Of a stretch of 9,132 nucleotides of DNA, positions 1 to 7,813 are shown piece by piece. Within the stretch, counting starts at the first letter, position 1; each line of letters starts with the position of its first letter. The stretch lies in assembly GCA_900553315.1 (NCBI GenBank), contig USCW01000057.1, forward strand, positions 1 to 9,132. The letters run 5' to 3'. The position numbers and the translations under genes are program-made. The DNA comes from an uncultured Eubacteriales bacterium (GTDB lineage Bacteria; Bacillota; Clostridia; Christensenellales; Aristaeellaceae). Under the pieces are notes generated by a model that worked only from the letters and a program-made list of their open reading frames with translations, did not search any database and was not told the DNA's origin.

Positions 1-6
1 GAGGGG

Positions 7-54
7 TCTGGGGGGAGAGGCGCTTCTCTCAGAGAAGCGGCCTCTCCCCCCAGA
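7..54 (-). repeat. Long GC-rich palindrome after the binding-protein gene
   Basis: Inverted repeat in which 7-29 pairs with 31-54 over 23 base pairs, with one unpaired base (G39). Read on the minus strand it begins 10 nt after the stop codon of the solute-binding protein gene. In that orientation its core is GCTTCTCTGAGAGAAGC, identical to the core of the palindrome at 9084-9123. The stem is strong enough to end or protect a transcript. Only 6 nt of the downstream side are visible (CCCCTC) and they hold no T-run, so it is not shown to be an ordinary intrinsic terminator. It could equally be a REP-like dispersed repeat or a mobile palindrome. Confidence 0.75.
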
Positions 55-64
55 AATTCTCACG

Positions 65-1603
65 TTACTTTACAATCTTAATGGTGTGGAGCTGACCGAT
101 GGTGCAGAGGTTGGGAGCGCTGTAAGGCGTGTCCTGAAGATAGGACGCGCTGACCTCGGTGATGACCACTTCGGTCAGGGGCACAATGGGCAGATCCTCA
201 CTCAGCAGCTTCTGAGCCTGCTTGAAGTATACCGCACGCTCATCCTGATTGCTGGTCAGATTTGCCTTAGCATAGCACTCGTCCACCTCGGGGTTGCTGT
301 AACCCATCAGGTTCATCGCACCGGTGGTGCCCACACGGGTCTGCATGGCGGAAGCATCGGGGCCGGCAAAGCCGCTGATGATGGTCAGGTCAAAGTCGGG
401 ATCCTCAGCCATCACCACGCCGACGAACGCACCGTCATCCATGGTGTTCATGACCAGATTCACACCGATCTCCTTCAGCTGCGCCTTCACAACGGTGGTG
501 ACGTTCACAAAGTCGTCGCCAGCCATGGTGGGGCAGGTCAGCGTCAGGAAATAGCCGTCTGCGTCGCGGGTATAACCGGCATTCTCCAGCAGCGCAATGG
601 CGCCCTCCACATCCTTGGCGGGAACCACATCGTCGCCGTTGTAGGCCCACTCGATAGCGATGGGCGCAAAGCCCGCAGCAGCCTGACCCTGACCGGACAG
701 AGCCTTGTCCAGGATCTCCTGACGGTCAATAGCCTTCGCAATGGCCAGACGCACGTTCACGTCCTGCAGCGCTTCACGGCGCATGTTGTAGCAGATGTAG
801 TAGCGGCTGGCAAAGGGACGAGAGTACACATTCGCACCCTGCGCCGCCAAATTTTCCAGCTCGCTGGCGGGAGCGCTTGAGCCCAGATAGTCCACCTCAC
901 CGTTCAGGAACGCCTGTACAGCGGTGTTCGTGTCGGGGATGATGGAGAAGATCACGGTGTCGCAGCCGGGCTTCTCGCCGTAGTAATCCTCATTGGCGGT
1001 CAGCGTCACGCTGACGGACTTCTGATGATCCGCGAACTTGTATGCGCCGGTGCCGATGGGCTTCACCGTCGCCGCGTCGCAGGTCAGCCAGTCCTGACCG
1101 TCATAAAGGTGCTTGGGCAGAATGGACATGCCGTAGTAGGCCAGATTGTAGATCAGAGAGCTGTCCGGCTGCGCCAGCGTCAGCACCACGGTGTTGTCAT
1201 CAGGGGTGTCGCAAGCGGTCATGTTCGCCAGAGAGGTGCTGGAATAGCCCTCGGCGGCGATCTTTTCCAGACTCCACTTCACATCGGCGGAGGTGAAGGG
1301 CTCGCCATCGTGCCACTTCACGCCCTCGCGCAGGTGGAAGGTTACGGTCAGGCCATCCTCGCTCACGTCCCAGCTGGTCGCCAGGTCGGGCATCAGATTG
1401 CCGGCATAGTCAAAGCAGATCAACTTGCTAAGTACGTTCTCCAGCACCATCAGGGTGGGGTCGTCCATGGCAGCATCGGGGTTGTAGGACACGGGATCGC
1501 TGGCTAAGACCGCGATGAGCGTGTCACCCTCGGCGGCGGCGGGAAGGATCAGGCCGCACAGCATGAGAGATACGCTGAGCAGCAGGGCCAGAAGCTTTTT
1601 CAT
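65..1603 (-). CDS. Peptide ABC transporter substrate-binding protein (family 5)
   Basis: Extracytoplasmic solute-binding protein, 512 aa, the usual length for the Dpp/Opp family (SBP_bac_5). It should capture a peptide and deliver it to the permease pair encoded upstream in the same operon. Residues 1-24 form a signal peptide: KK, a Leu-rich core, then PAAA followed by EG, a signal peptidase I-like site. Cys16 lies in LMLC, a poor match to a lipobox, so lipid anchoring is doubtful. The family signature is visible at about residues 71-112 (MPDLATSW, SEDGLTVTFHLREGVKWHDG, then FTSADVKWSL). The start is supported by AAGGAGG at 1613-1619, 9 nt upstream. It is the last gene of the operon, 58 nt after the peptidase gene. 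The ligand cannot be read from the sequence; di- or oligopeptide is the family-based guess, but nickel and sugar ligands also occur in the family. Confidence 0.93.
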   Translation of the reverse strand: MKKLLALLLSVSLMLCGLILPAAAEGDTLIAVLASDPVSYNPDAAMDDPTLMVLENVLSKLICFDYAGNLMPDLATSWDVSEDGLTVTFHLREGVKWHDGEPFTSADVKWSLEKIAAEGYSSTSLANMTACDTPDDNTVVLTLAQPDSSLIYNLAYYGMSILPKHLYDGQDWLTCDAATVKPIGTGAYKFADHQKSVSVTLTANEDYYGEKPGCDTVIFSIIPDTNTAVQAFLNGEVDYLGSSAPASELENLAAQGANVYSRPFASRYYICYNMRREALQDVNVRLAIAKAIDRQEILDKALSGQGQAAAGFAPIAIEWAYNGDDVVPAKDVEGAIALLENAGYTRDADGYFLTLTCPTMAGDDFVNVTTVVKAQLKEIGVNLVMNTMDDGAFVGVVMAEDPDFDLTIISGFAGPDASAMQTRVGTTGAMNLMGYSNPEVDECYAKANLTSNQDERAVYFKQAQKLLSEDLPIVPLTEVVITEVSASYLQDTPYSAPNLCTIGQLHTIKIVK

Positions 1604-1633
1604 TCCGGGATTCCTCCTTGTGAAAATCTATGC

Positions 1634-1655
1634 AAATCGGACATTCGCCCGACTT
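1634..1655 (-). promoter_or_regulatory. Stem-loop in the gap before the binding-protein gene
   Basis: On the minus strand AAGTCGGGC, loop GAAT, GTCCGATTT can form a 9-bp stem with two G-U pairs. It sits in the 58-nt gap between the peptidase stop codon and the ribosome site of the binding protein. There is no T-run directly after it (GCATAG follows), so it is not a good terminator. A processing or stabilising stem that raises expression of the binding protein relative to the upstream genes is possible, but this is inference. Confidence 0.4.
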
Positions 1656-1661
1656 ACGGCG

Positions 1662-3023
1662 TTATTTCATGCAGGACAGGGACAGCAGCGCCGAGGCCAG
1701 CTGCACGCTGACAAGACGGCGAATCTGCGCGGGCTCAAAGTCCGCCTGCGCCTCGATCTTCTCGCATTGCTCCTTCAGGTACGCGTCCGCCTTGGCGGCA
1801 ATGCCCAGCAGCTTCTCCGCGTCCGCAGGACGATCCTTGGCGGCGTTTTCGGCGGCCTTCTTCACCATGCCCACGCCCAGCAGCGTGTAGAAGGGCATAG
1901 CGATCAGGTTGTCGAACAGCTGCGCCTTCGTGACGGTCTGCTGATACTCGGGATTCGTGCGGGCAAAGTTACGGTTCGCCTCGCTGTTGCCTTCGCTCAT
2001 GCTCATGCGCTCCTTTAATGCCAGCGCATAGGCGTTGTTCTCCGCAAGATAGGGGAGCAGCTCTTCCACCAGCGGCTTCATGAAGGCGTTGTGCGCGTCG
2101 ATCAGGTCATAGCACTTCAGCACTGCGTCGCAGCGGGTGCCCTCCGCAGGGCTTTCGTCCATGCACGCTTTGCTTAGGAAATAGGGCATCTCGCAGACGA
2201 TGCCAAAGCATTGACGGCCGTCCTCGTTGGCGAAGTCTACGGAGCAGCTGCCGCCGGTAATCATGGCGGCGGGGTCGCCGTGGATCATCTCTTCATAGAA
2301 GCTGTACATCAGCGGCATGGTGGGGAACTCGAAAATCGCCTTGTCAAAGACGCGGCAGCAGGCCATTTCCGGCTCGCCCAAGCTCAGGGGAATATCCTGC
2401 TTGAGCGCCGCCTGTGGCAGTACCTTCAGCAGCTCGGGAATGGGCTTGTTCATGTACCAGTACGCGCCGCCGAACGCGCTGTTGTGCAGGGAGAACAGAT
2501 ACTCCGGCTTGCGAGTCTCGATGATCTTCATCAGCGCCTGGGTTTCGGGCAGGGGCTCGTGGAAGTGCAGCGTCTTATAATCCAGCGGGAACGTCCACTC
2601 CACCTGCTGAGCGCTGGCGGGACGATAGAAGTCCCGGGCGTAATTGTACAGTGTAAAGGGCCCCTTTAGCCAGCCCTGATTGCGGGTCAGGCCGTCCGGG
2701 TCAACGCACTTGATGATGGAGAAGGTATAGGGCAGCTCGGCGCGAAGCTCCGCGTCCTCCGCCAGCAGCTTCGTCAGCGTTTCCAGCATCATGGCGCCGA
2801 TGGGCTCATTGGGGTGAGGGCAGCCGAAAATCAGCGCTTGCTTGGGGCCGCTGCCGATGGTCAGGCAGCGGATGGGACGGCCCTCCTGGCTGTGCCCCAC
2901 GGTCTCCACCTTCACGGTGTCGGGATGGGCGGCTACCAGCGCGTCGGTGCTGGCTTCCATTTCCTCGACGGTCATAAACGCCTTGCTGTCAGGCACGCGG
3001 GACAGATATTTTTCAATTTCCAT
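1662..3023 (-). CDS. Cytoplasmic M14-family zinc carboxypeptidase-like protein
   Basis: Predicted metallopeptidase of the M14 (carboxypeptidase A-like) superfamily, 453 aa. The zinc-binding HxxE motif is seen as GCPHPNEP (His70, Glu73). The third zinc ligand is probably His180 in FSLHNSAFGG, and Glu278 in IVCEMPYF fits the catalytic glutamate. Arg130 or Arg134 in the NYARDFYRP stretch may bind the substrate carboxylate. There is no signal peptide or membrane segment, so it should act in the cytoplasm. Residues from about 290 to the end form a charged, probably helical C-terminal part that I do not recognise. The start has AAAGGA at 3035-3040, overlapping the stop codon of the upstream ATPase gene 16 nt away. 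Its place inside a peptide importer operon suggests it trims the imported peptide. Substrate specificity (C-terminal residue, gamma-glutamyl link or amide) is not readable. Confidence 0.85.
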   Translation of the reverse strand: MEIEKYLSRVPDSKAFMTVEEMEASTDALVAAHPDTVKVETVGHSQEGRPIRCLTIGSGPKQALIFGCPHPNEPIGAMMLETLTKLLAEDAELRAELPYTFSIIKCVDPDGLTRNQGWLKGPFTLYNYARDFYRPASAQQVEWTFPLDYKTLHFHEPLPETQALMKIIETRKPEYLFSLHNSAFGGAYWYMNKPIPELLKVLPQAALKQDIPLSLGEPEMACCRVFDKAIFEFPTMPLMYSFYEEMIHGDPAAMITGGSCSVDFANEDGRQCFGIVCEMPYFLSKACMDESPAEGTRCDAVLKCYDLIDAHNAFMKPLVEELLPYLAENNAYALALKERMSMSEGNSEANRNFARTNPEYQQTVTKAQLFDNLIAMPFYTLLGVGMVKKAAENAAKDRPADAEKLLGIAAKADAYLKEQCEKIEAQADFEPAQIRRLVSVQLASALLSLSCMK

Positions 3024-3039
3024 ATTCGGTGCATTCCTT

Positions 3040-4020
3040 TCATTTCATTTGATCGAGACAGGCACAGGCCACCAGATGACCCGGGCTGACCTCGGTATAC
3101 ACAGGATCTTTCTCCGTGCAGCGGGGGCAGGTGAGCCAGCAGCGCGGCGCAAAGCCGCAGCCGGGAGCCTGTCCGATGGGCACAGGGGGCTCGCCGCTGA
3201 TCTGAATGGGATGGAAGCCCTCGGTGTCGAGCGTGCCGCAGTTGGAAATCAACGCCTTGGTGTAAGGATGGCGGGGGGATTGAATGACCTCGTCCGTTTC
3301 GCCGATCTCCACAATGTGCCCCAGATACATCACGGCAACCTTGTCCGCGATCACGCGGGTGGTGGCGATGTCATGACTGATAAACACCATGCTCATGTGA
3401 TAGCGGGTTTTCAGATCCTCCAGCAAATCCATGACCTCCGCACGGACGGAAACGTCCAGCATGGAGACGGGCTCGTCCGCCACCAGCAGACGGGGATGCA
3501 GCATCATGGAGCGAAGGATGGATAACCGCTGAAGCTGACCGCCGGACAGCTCATGGGGGAAGCGATCCAGATAGTCCAGCGCGGGATGCATTCCGGCGGC
3601 TTCGAGGATTTCCACGCAGAGCTTCGTGCGTTCTGCGTCGTCCTTACCGATGCCATGCACCATCAGGGGACGCTTCATGCTCTTGATCAGCTTGAAGCGA
3701 GGATTGAAAGCGTCGAAGGGATTCTGGAACACCATCTGACAGGTGCGGCGGAAGGCTTTCGCATCCTTGCGGCACAGGTCAATGGCATTTTGTCCGTCCA
3801 GCAGCATCTCGCCGCCGGTGGGCTTGTCCAACTGCACCAGCAGACGCCCCAGCGTACTCTTGCCGCAGCCGCTTTCGCCGATGATGCCCAGCACCTCGCC
3901 CGCGTTCAGCGAGAAGGATACGCCGTCCACCGCCTTCACGGGAGGATAGTGGCCGTTGATTTTCTGCTGATGCTGGGGATAGTGGCATTTCAGATCACGA
4001 ACCTCCAGAAACGCGGTCAT
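3040..4020 (-). CDS. dppF: Peptide ABC transporter ATPase, DppF/OppF type
   Basis: Second nucleotide-binding subunit of the importer, 326 aa from the chosen start. Walker A is GESGCGKST (48-56), Q-loop Gln99, signature LSGGQ (158-162), Walker B LLVADEP (178-184) and H-loop His216 in ISHD. After the ATPase core comes the oligopeptide-transporter C-terminal domain with cysteines 288, 294, 298, 301, 319 and 321; related DppD/F proteins can hold an iron-sulphur cluster there. The start codon at 4020 is preferred over an in-frame ATG at 4107 because AAAGGAGG lies at 4028-4035, 7 nt upstream, and the family begins at this point. The start overlaps the stop of the DppD-like gene by 4 nt (ATGA), which suggests translational coupling. 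It should pair with the other ATPase as a heterodimer under the two permeases. Confidence 0.94.
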   Translation of the reverse strand: MTAFLEVRDLKCHYPQHQQKINGHYPPVKAVDGVSFSLNAGEVLGIIGESGCGKSTLGRLLVQLDKPTGGEMLLDGQNAIDLCRKDAKAFRRTCQMVFQNPFDAFNPRFKLIKSMKRPLMVHGIGKDDAERTKLCVEILEAAGMHPALDYLDRFPHELSGGQLQRLSILRSMMLHPRLLVADEPVSMLDVSVRAEVMDLLEDLKTRYHMSMVFISHDIATTRVIADKVAVMYLGHIVEIGETDEVIQSPRHPYTKALISNCGTLDTEGFHPIQISGEPPVPIGQAPGCGFAPRCWLTCPRCTEKDPVYTEVSPGHLVACACLDQMK

Positions 4021-4985
4021 TGCTTCTCCTCCTTTCCTGCGGGATGATGACAGGCGATCTGCCGCCCGTTGCCCACGTCCGTTAGGGGCGGCGCACATTT
4101 GCGGCACTCCTCCGTGGCATAGGGACAGCGGGGAGCGAATACACAGCCCGGAATGGGCTGGGACAGGTCGGGCAGACTGCCGGAAATACCCGTCATCCGG
4201 GTCTTTTCGCCGTGCAGCTTGGGGAAGGCGTTCAACAGACCGATGGTGTAGGGGTGCATGGGCTGCTTCAGCACGTCGGCAGTCGCGCCTGTCTCCATCA
4301 GCCGACCGGCATACAGTACGGCAATGTGCGTGCAGGACGAGGCCACCACGGAAATATCGTGGGTAATCATAATGCGTGTCAGGTTGAATTCCTTTTCCAG
4401 CCGCTTGACCTCCATCAAAATCTGACCCTGCGTAATGCGGTCCAGCGCGGTGGTGGCTTCGTCAAAAAGAATCATCTCCGGGTTGTTCAGCAGCGACAGG
4501 GCGATAGCCGTGCGTTGCATCATGCCGCCGGAAAGCTCATGCGGATAGGCACGGAATACCCGCTCGCCCAGTCCGACCACCTTCAGTACTTCGATCACGC
4601 GGGTCTTGGCCTCCGCCTTGGAGGCGTTCGGCGCGTGCAGCAGATAAATGTCCACCATCTGCCGCCCGATGCGATGCACGGGGGAGAGGGCGTTCATACT
4701 CTTCTGAAACACGGCGGAGAGCTTTTTCCAGCGAACGTTGTGCAGTTCCTTGGGGGAGAGAGTCAACATGTCCTGACCGTCCAGCATCATAGAGCCCGTG
4801 ACCTTGGCGGTGTCAGGCAGCAGCCGCAGCAAGGCCATGCCAAGGGTGCTCTTACCGCTGCCGCTTTCACCCACAAGGCCCAGCGACTGTCCCTTTTCCA
4901 GCGAGAGGGAGACGTGATCCACCGCATAGACGGATCGCCCGGGCATTTCGTAGGTGACGCATACGTCCTTGAAATCCAGATACAT
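4017..4985 (-). CDS. dppD: Peptide ABC transporter ATPase, DppD/OppD type
   Basis: First nucleotide-binding subunit of the importer, 322 aa. Walker A is GESGSGKST (39-47), Q-loop Gln94 in VFQKSMNALSP, signature LSGGM (151-155), Walker B MILFDEATTALD (171-182) and H-loop His209 in ITHD. The Walker B stretch reads DEATTALD where DEPTTALD is common in the family; Asp175 and Glu176 are kept, so it should be active. The C-terminal peptide-transporter domain carries cysteines 281, 287, 294, 297 and 312, a likely iron-sulphur or metal site. The start at 4985 lies 5 nt after the DppC-like stop codon, with AAAGGGG at 4994-5000 as ribosome site inside the end of that gene. A longer in-frame reading to 5108 would run into the permease gene and lacks family similarity. 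Confidence 0.94.
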   Translation of the reverse strand: MYLDFKDVCVTYEMPGRSVYAVDHVSLSLEKGQSLGLVGESGSGKSTLGMALLRLLPDTAKVTGSMMLDGQDMLTLSPKELHNVRWKKLSAVFQKSMNALSPVHRIGRQMVDIYLLHAPNASKAEAKTRVIEVLKVVGLGERVFRAYPHELSGGMMQRTAIALSLLNNPEMILFDEATTALDRITQGQILMEVKRLEKEFNLTRIMITHDISVVASSCTHIAVLYAGRLMETGATADVLKQPMHPYTIGLLNAFPKLHGEKTRMTGISGSLPDLSQPIPGCVFAPRCPYATEECRKCAPPLTDVGNGRQIACHHPAGKEEKQ

Positions 4986-4990
4986 CTTCC

Positions 4991-5833
4991 TCACCCCTTT
5001 GCCGCGTTCTTCTTGGGATCCAGCACACGGTTTACGCCATCGCAGGTCAGGTATACGCCCAGCACTGTTACGACGATCGCCAGACCGGCGAAGGTCGCTA
5101 CCCACCACGAGGAGGTCATGGTGCCGCGTCCGTCATAGACCATCTGGCCCCACGAGATCACGTTGGGGTCGCCCAGACCGAGGAAGGACAAGCCTGCCTC
5201 CGTCAGGATCGCGCCAGCGATGCCCATGGCGGTGTTGGTGATGACTGGGAAAATGCCGTTGGGGATCACATAGCGGAACAGCACGGACAGGCGGCTTTCA
5301 CCCAGCGCAATGGCGCTCTTGACATAGGTGCGCTCCTTGATGGACATGGCCTGTACGCGCATGAGGCGGGCGTTGCCCGGCCAGCTGGTCAGGCCGATAA
5401 TGAGCATGACGTTCATCATGCTGGAGCCGAACAGCGCCACCACGATCATCACCAGAAAGAAGGTGGGGAGCATCAAGAATATATTGATAATTTCGGAGAT
5501 CCACGCATCCACGCGCCCGCCCAGATACCCGGCCGCACCGCCCACCAGCGTGCCCACCACGCCGGAGATCAGCGCCGCCAGCACGCCCACCATCAGCGAC
5601 GTGCGCGCACCCTCAAGGATCATAGAGAAAACGTCGCGCCCCTTTGCGTCCGTGCCCATCAGGTGGCTGGCGCAGGGAGCAGCCTTCAGGTCGTCCCCCA
5701 GCTTATAGGGATCATAAGGCTCCATCAAAGGTGCGAAGATGGCGCACAGCACCACCAGCGCCAGCAAGATCAGTCCGATACGCATTTGCGCGCTGGAACG
5801 CCATATCTTGCCCAAGGTCAGCTTATTCTGCAT
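4991..5833 (-). CDS. dppC: Peptide ABC transporter permease, DppC/OppC type
   Basis: Inner-membrane permease subunit, 280 aa, typical length for DppC. The hallmark HLMGTDAKGRDVFS is at 57-70, after the first membrane segment (about 18-36). Further hydrophobic segments lie near 82-104, 114-135, 138-150, 198-220 and 246-264. The cytoplasmic coupling loop that contacts the ATPases (EAA loop) is at about 174-192, reading SAIALGESRLSVLFRYVIPN. The C-terminus ends VNRVLDP plus a basic tail, as usual. The start has AAAGGG at 5842-5847, 8 nt upstream, and lies 20 nt after the DppB-like stop codon. It should form the heterodimeric channel with the preceding gene product. Confidence 0.94.
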   Translation of the reverse strand: MQNKLTLGKIWRSSAQMRIGLILLALVVLCAIFAPLMEPYDPYKLGDDLKAAPCASHLMGTDAKGRDVFSMILEGARTSLMVGVLAALISGVVGTLVGGAAGYLGGRVDAWISEIINIFLMLPTFFLVMIVVALFGSSMMNVMLIIGLTSWPGNARLMRVQAMSIKERTYVKSAIALGESRLSVLFRYVIPNGIFPVITNTAMGIAGAILTEAGLSFLGLGDPNVISWGQMVYDGRGTMTSSWWVATFAGLAIVVTVLGVYLTCDGVNRVLDPKKNAAKG

Positions 5834-5853
5834 CGCGGTTGCCCTTTCTGTGC

Positions 5854-6822
5854 TTATTTGGAAAGACGAATACGGGGGTCAAGCCATGCGTAAATGAGGT
5901 CTACCAGCATGGTCATGACAGCCACGGCCACGGAGATCATCAGATAAATGCCCATCAGGACGGGGTAGTCCCGGCGATTGATGGCGTTGAGCATCAACCG
6001 ACCCATGCCCGGCCAAGCAAAGACGATCTCCACCAGCGCCGCACCGCTGACCACATATGCCAGCGAAATGCCGAACACCGTCAGCGTGGGCAGGATAGCG
6101 TTCTTCAGCACATAGCGGCGGAAGATACGACCTTCGCTCATGCCCGCAGCCCGGAAGGTGGTCATGTAGTCCTCCTGCATGGCCTGTACCACCGAGGAAC
6201 GGGTAATGCGCAGGTACTGCGGGATCTGAATGAGCGTCATGGTGGCGCAGGGGAGAGTCAAGTGTGTCATCACATCCACCACATGCCCCCAGCCCGTGGC
6301 GGGGGAACGAAGATTGACCATGCCCGAGGTGGGCAGCCAATGCAGCGTGGAGGCGAAGAACAGGATCATAATCAGACCCAGCCAGAAGGGAGGCATGGAG
6401 TCAAACAGGTAGCTCACGGAACTCATGATATTATCCAGCGCCTTGCCCTCATGACGGGCGCACACGAGGCCGATGGCTGTGCCCAGCGCAAAGGCCAGCA
6501 CGCAGCTTGTCAGCGCCAGCAGCATACTGGGGCTCATCGTTTCGCCAATCAGCGAAGCCACAGGTTGATTATAGGTATACGAGGTGCCCATATCGCCGCC
6601 CGCCAGCTGCTTGATATAAATCCAAAGCTGCTCGCCGAGAGGCTTGTTCAGGCCGTAGCGCTCGGTCAGCGCCGCCATCTGCTCGGCGCTGGGGTTGTTC
6701 ATGCCTGCGATAATTTGCACCGGGTCGCCGGGAGCCAGCCGCATCAGCAGGAAATTCAGCACCGTGACCAGCGCCACGGTCAGCAGGGCGGTCAGCAGCC
6801 GCCGAAGCATATAGCGTCCCAT
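5854..6822 (-). CDS. dppB: Peptide ABC transporter permease, DppB/OppB type
   Basis: Inner-membrane permease subunit, 322 aa. It begins with MGRYMLRRLL and a first membrane segment (about 9-28) followed by the family motif LAPGDPV (29-35). The EAA coupling loop is at 221-245 (FRAAGMSEGRIFRRYVLKN within it), then the DppB hallmark WPGMGRLMLNAINRRDYPV at 270-288, and the usual LDPRIRL end. The start has AAAGGAGG at 6830-6837, 7 nt upstream and inside the hydrolase gene. Start and upstream stop share one base (TAATG), so translation is probably coupled to the hydrolase. It works with the DppC-like subunit. Confidence 0.94.
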   Translation of the reverse strand: MGRYMLRRLLTALLTVALVTVLNFLLMRLAPGDPVQIIAGMNNPSAEQMAALTERYGLNKPLGEQLWIYIKQLAGGDMGTSYTYNQPVASLIGETMSPSMLLALTSCVLAFALGTAIGLVCARHEGKALDNIMSSVSYLFDSMPPFWLGLIMILFFASTLHWLPTSGMVNLRSPATGWGHVVDVMTHLTLPCATMTLIQIPQYLRITRSSVVQAMQEDYMTTFRAAGMSEGRIFRRYVLKNAILPTLTVFGISLAYVVSGAALVEIVFAWPGMGRLMLNAINRRDYPVLMGIYLMISVAVAVMTMLVDLIYAWLDPRIRLSK

Positions 6823-7781
6823 TAAGCGTCCTCCTTTTTGCGGGCCAGCGCCGCAATTTCCCGGGCGAGGGTAGCGGGATCATAATGCTGCAAATTGTGC
6901 AGACCCTCCACGACCACCTCGCGGGCGTTGTTTTCGCGGATGAAGGTCTCTTCTTCCGGCTGAAGGGTTTTCCAGCGGTTCTTTTTCGTGTCGCTGGCGA
7001 TGCACATGGTCACGGGAATGCCGTCAGGCACCTTGCCGCCCGCAGTCTGCGCGTTCTGCTTCAGCAGCGTCATTTCACCCAAGCAGCAGGAGTTCGCAGC
7101 GTTGCGGCGCTGGAACACACGCGTGGCAGCCAGTTCCTCCGCCGTCAGATCGGCGAAGCCGTTCATATAAACATCCTCGCGCTTGTAATACTTCGGGACG
7201 TGAGACAGCAGCCGATCCAGTCCGCACCAGCACAGGAAGCTCTGCACGCCAAAGAGCGCCGCCGGGGGCAGCGGAACGTGGGTATAGGCCAGCGGCGCGG
7301 GCGCGTCGATGGAAACGATACCGGCGACCTCCTCCGGGTGGAGGCAGCTCCAGCGCACCATTTCTACGCCGGACATGCTGTGACCGCACAGCAGATAGGG
7401 GGGCTTCACCCCGGCCAGTTGCAAGGCTTCCCGCATTTCGGCGACGGTGTTATCCACCGTGCGCGGAACCTTGGTGCGTCCGCTGAAGCCGTAGCCAAAC
7501 TTTTCCACAATGGCAGTCGGGATGCCGAGGCTTTGCAGCTGACGCACCAGCGGCTGAAAGTCCACGGAGGGGACGGCGGTGCTCCAGCCGGAGAGCAGCA
7601 CAGCCACAGGGCCATCGCCATCGCCCTGCACCCGCACATGCATGGGTTCGCCGTGCACCGTCACCATTTTCCCAGGTGCGGTACACTTCGCTGTTTCCTT
7701 GCGGGTGTAATAAGCAGAAAGAAAATGCCCGCCGATACAGATCACGGCCAGACACAATAAGATAAGAAGAACCGTTGTCAA
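6822..7781 (-). CDS. Membrane-anchored alpha/beta hydrolase, first gene of the operon
   Basis: Alpha/beta-hydrolase fold protein, about 319 aa from the proposed TTG start. An N-terminal hydrophobic segment (about 2-21) is followed by basic residues (YYTRKETAK), which by the positive-inside rule favours a cytoplasmic catalytic domain. The nucleophile elbow is GHSMSG with Ser135. Asp264 in CIASDTKKN and His295 in VEGLHNLQ (or His299) fit the rest of the triad, and LLSGWST near 62-68 fits the oxyanion strand. No ATG exists at the N-terminus. The frame is open to TTG at 7811, but that codon lies upstream of the likely transcription start. TTG at 7781 has AGGAG at 7790-7794 with 8-nt spacing and is preferred; GTG at 7790 or 7787 is less likely. 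It could be an esterase, lipase or aminopeptidase (proline iminopeptidase-like); the operon favours action on an imported peptide or peptide ester. Confidence 0.85.
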   Translation of the reverse strand: MTTVLLILLCLAVICIGGHFLSAYYTRKETAKCTAPGKMVTVHGEPMHVRVQGDGDGPVAVLLSGWSTAVPSVDFQPLVRQLQSLGIPTAIVEKFGYGFSGRTKVPRTVDNTVAEMREALQLAGVKPPYLLCGHSMSGVEMVRWSCLHPEEVAGIVSIDAPAPLAYTHVPLPPAALFGVQSFLCWCGLDRLLSHVPKYYKREDVYMNGFADLTAEELAATRVFQRRNAANSCCLGEMTLLKQNAQTAGGKVPDGIPVTMCIASDTKKNRWKTLQPEEETFIRENNAREVVVEGLHNLQHYDPATLAREIAALARKKEDA

Positions 7782-7813
7782 CGCCACCACTCCTGCCTTG
7801 TGATTTGCCAACC

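Noticed and set aside
86..880. Plus-strand open frame opposite the binding-protein gene
   Set aside because: A shadow of a well-supported family 5 binding protein; no ribosome site and no recognisable domain.
5644..6825. Long plus-strand open frame opposite the DppB and DppC genes
   Set aside because: It is antisense to two clear permease genes, has a His/Gln/Arg-rich composition without domain motifs, and has no ribosome site. It is explained by codon bias in GC-rich DNA.
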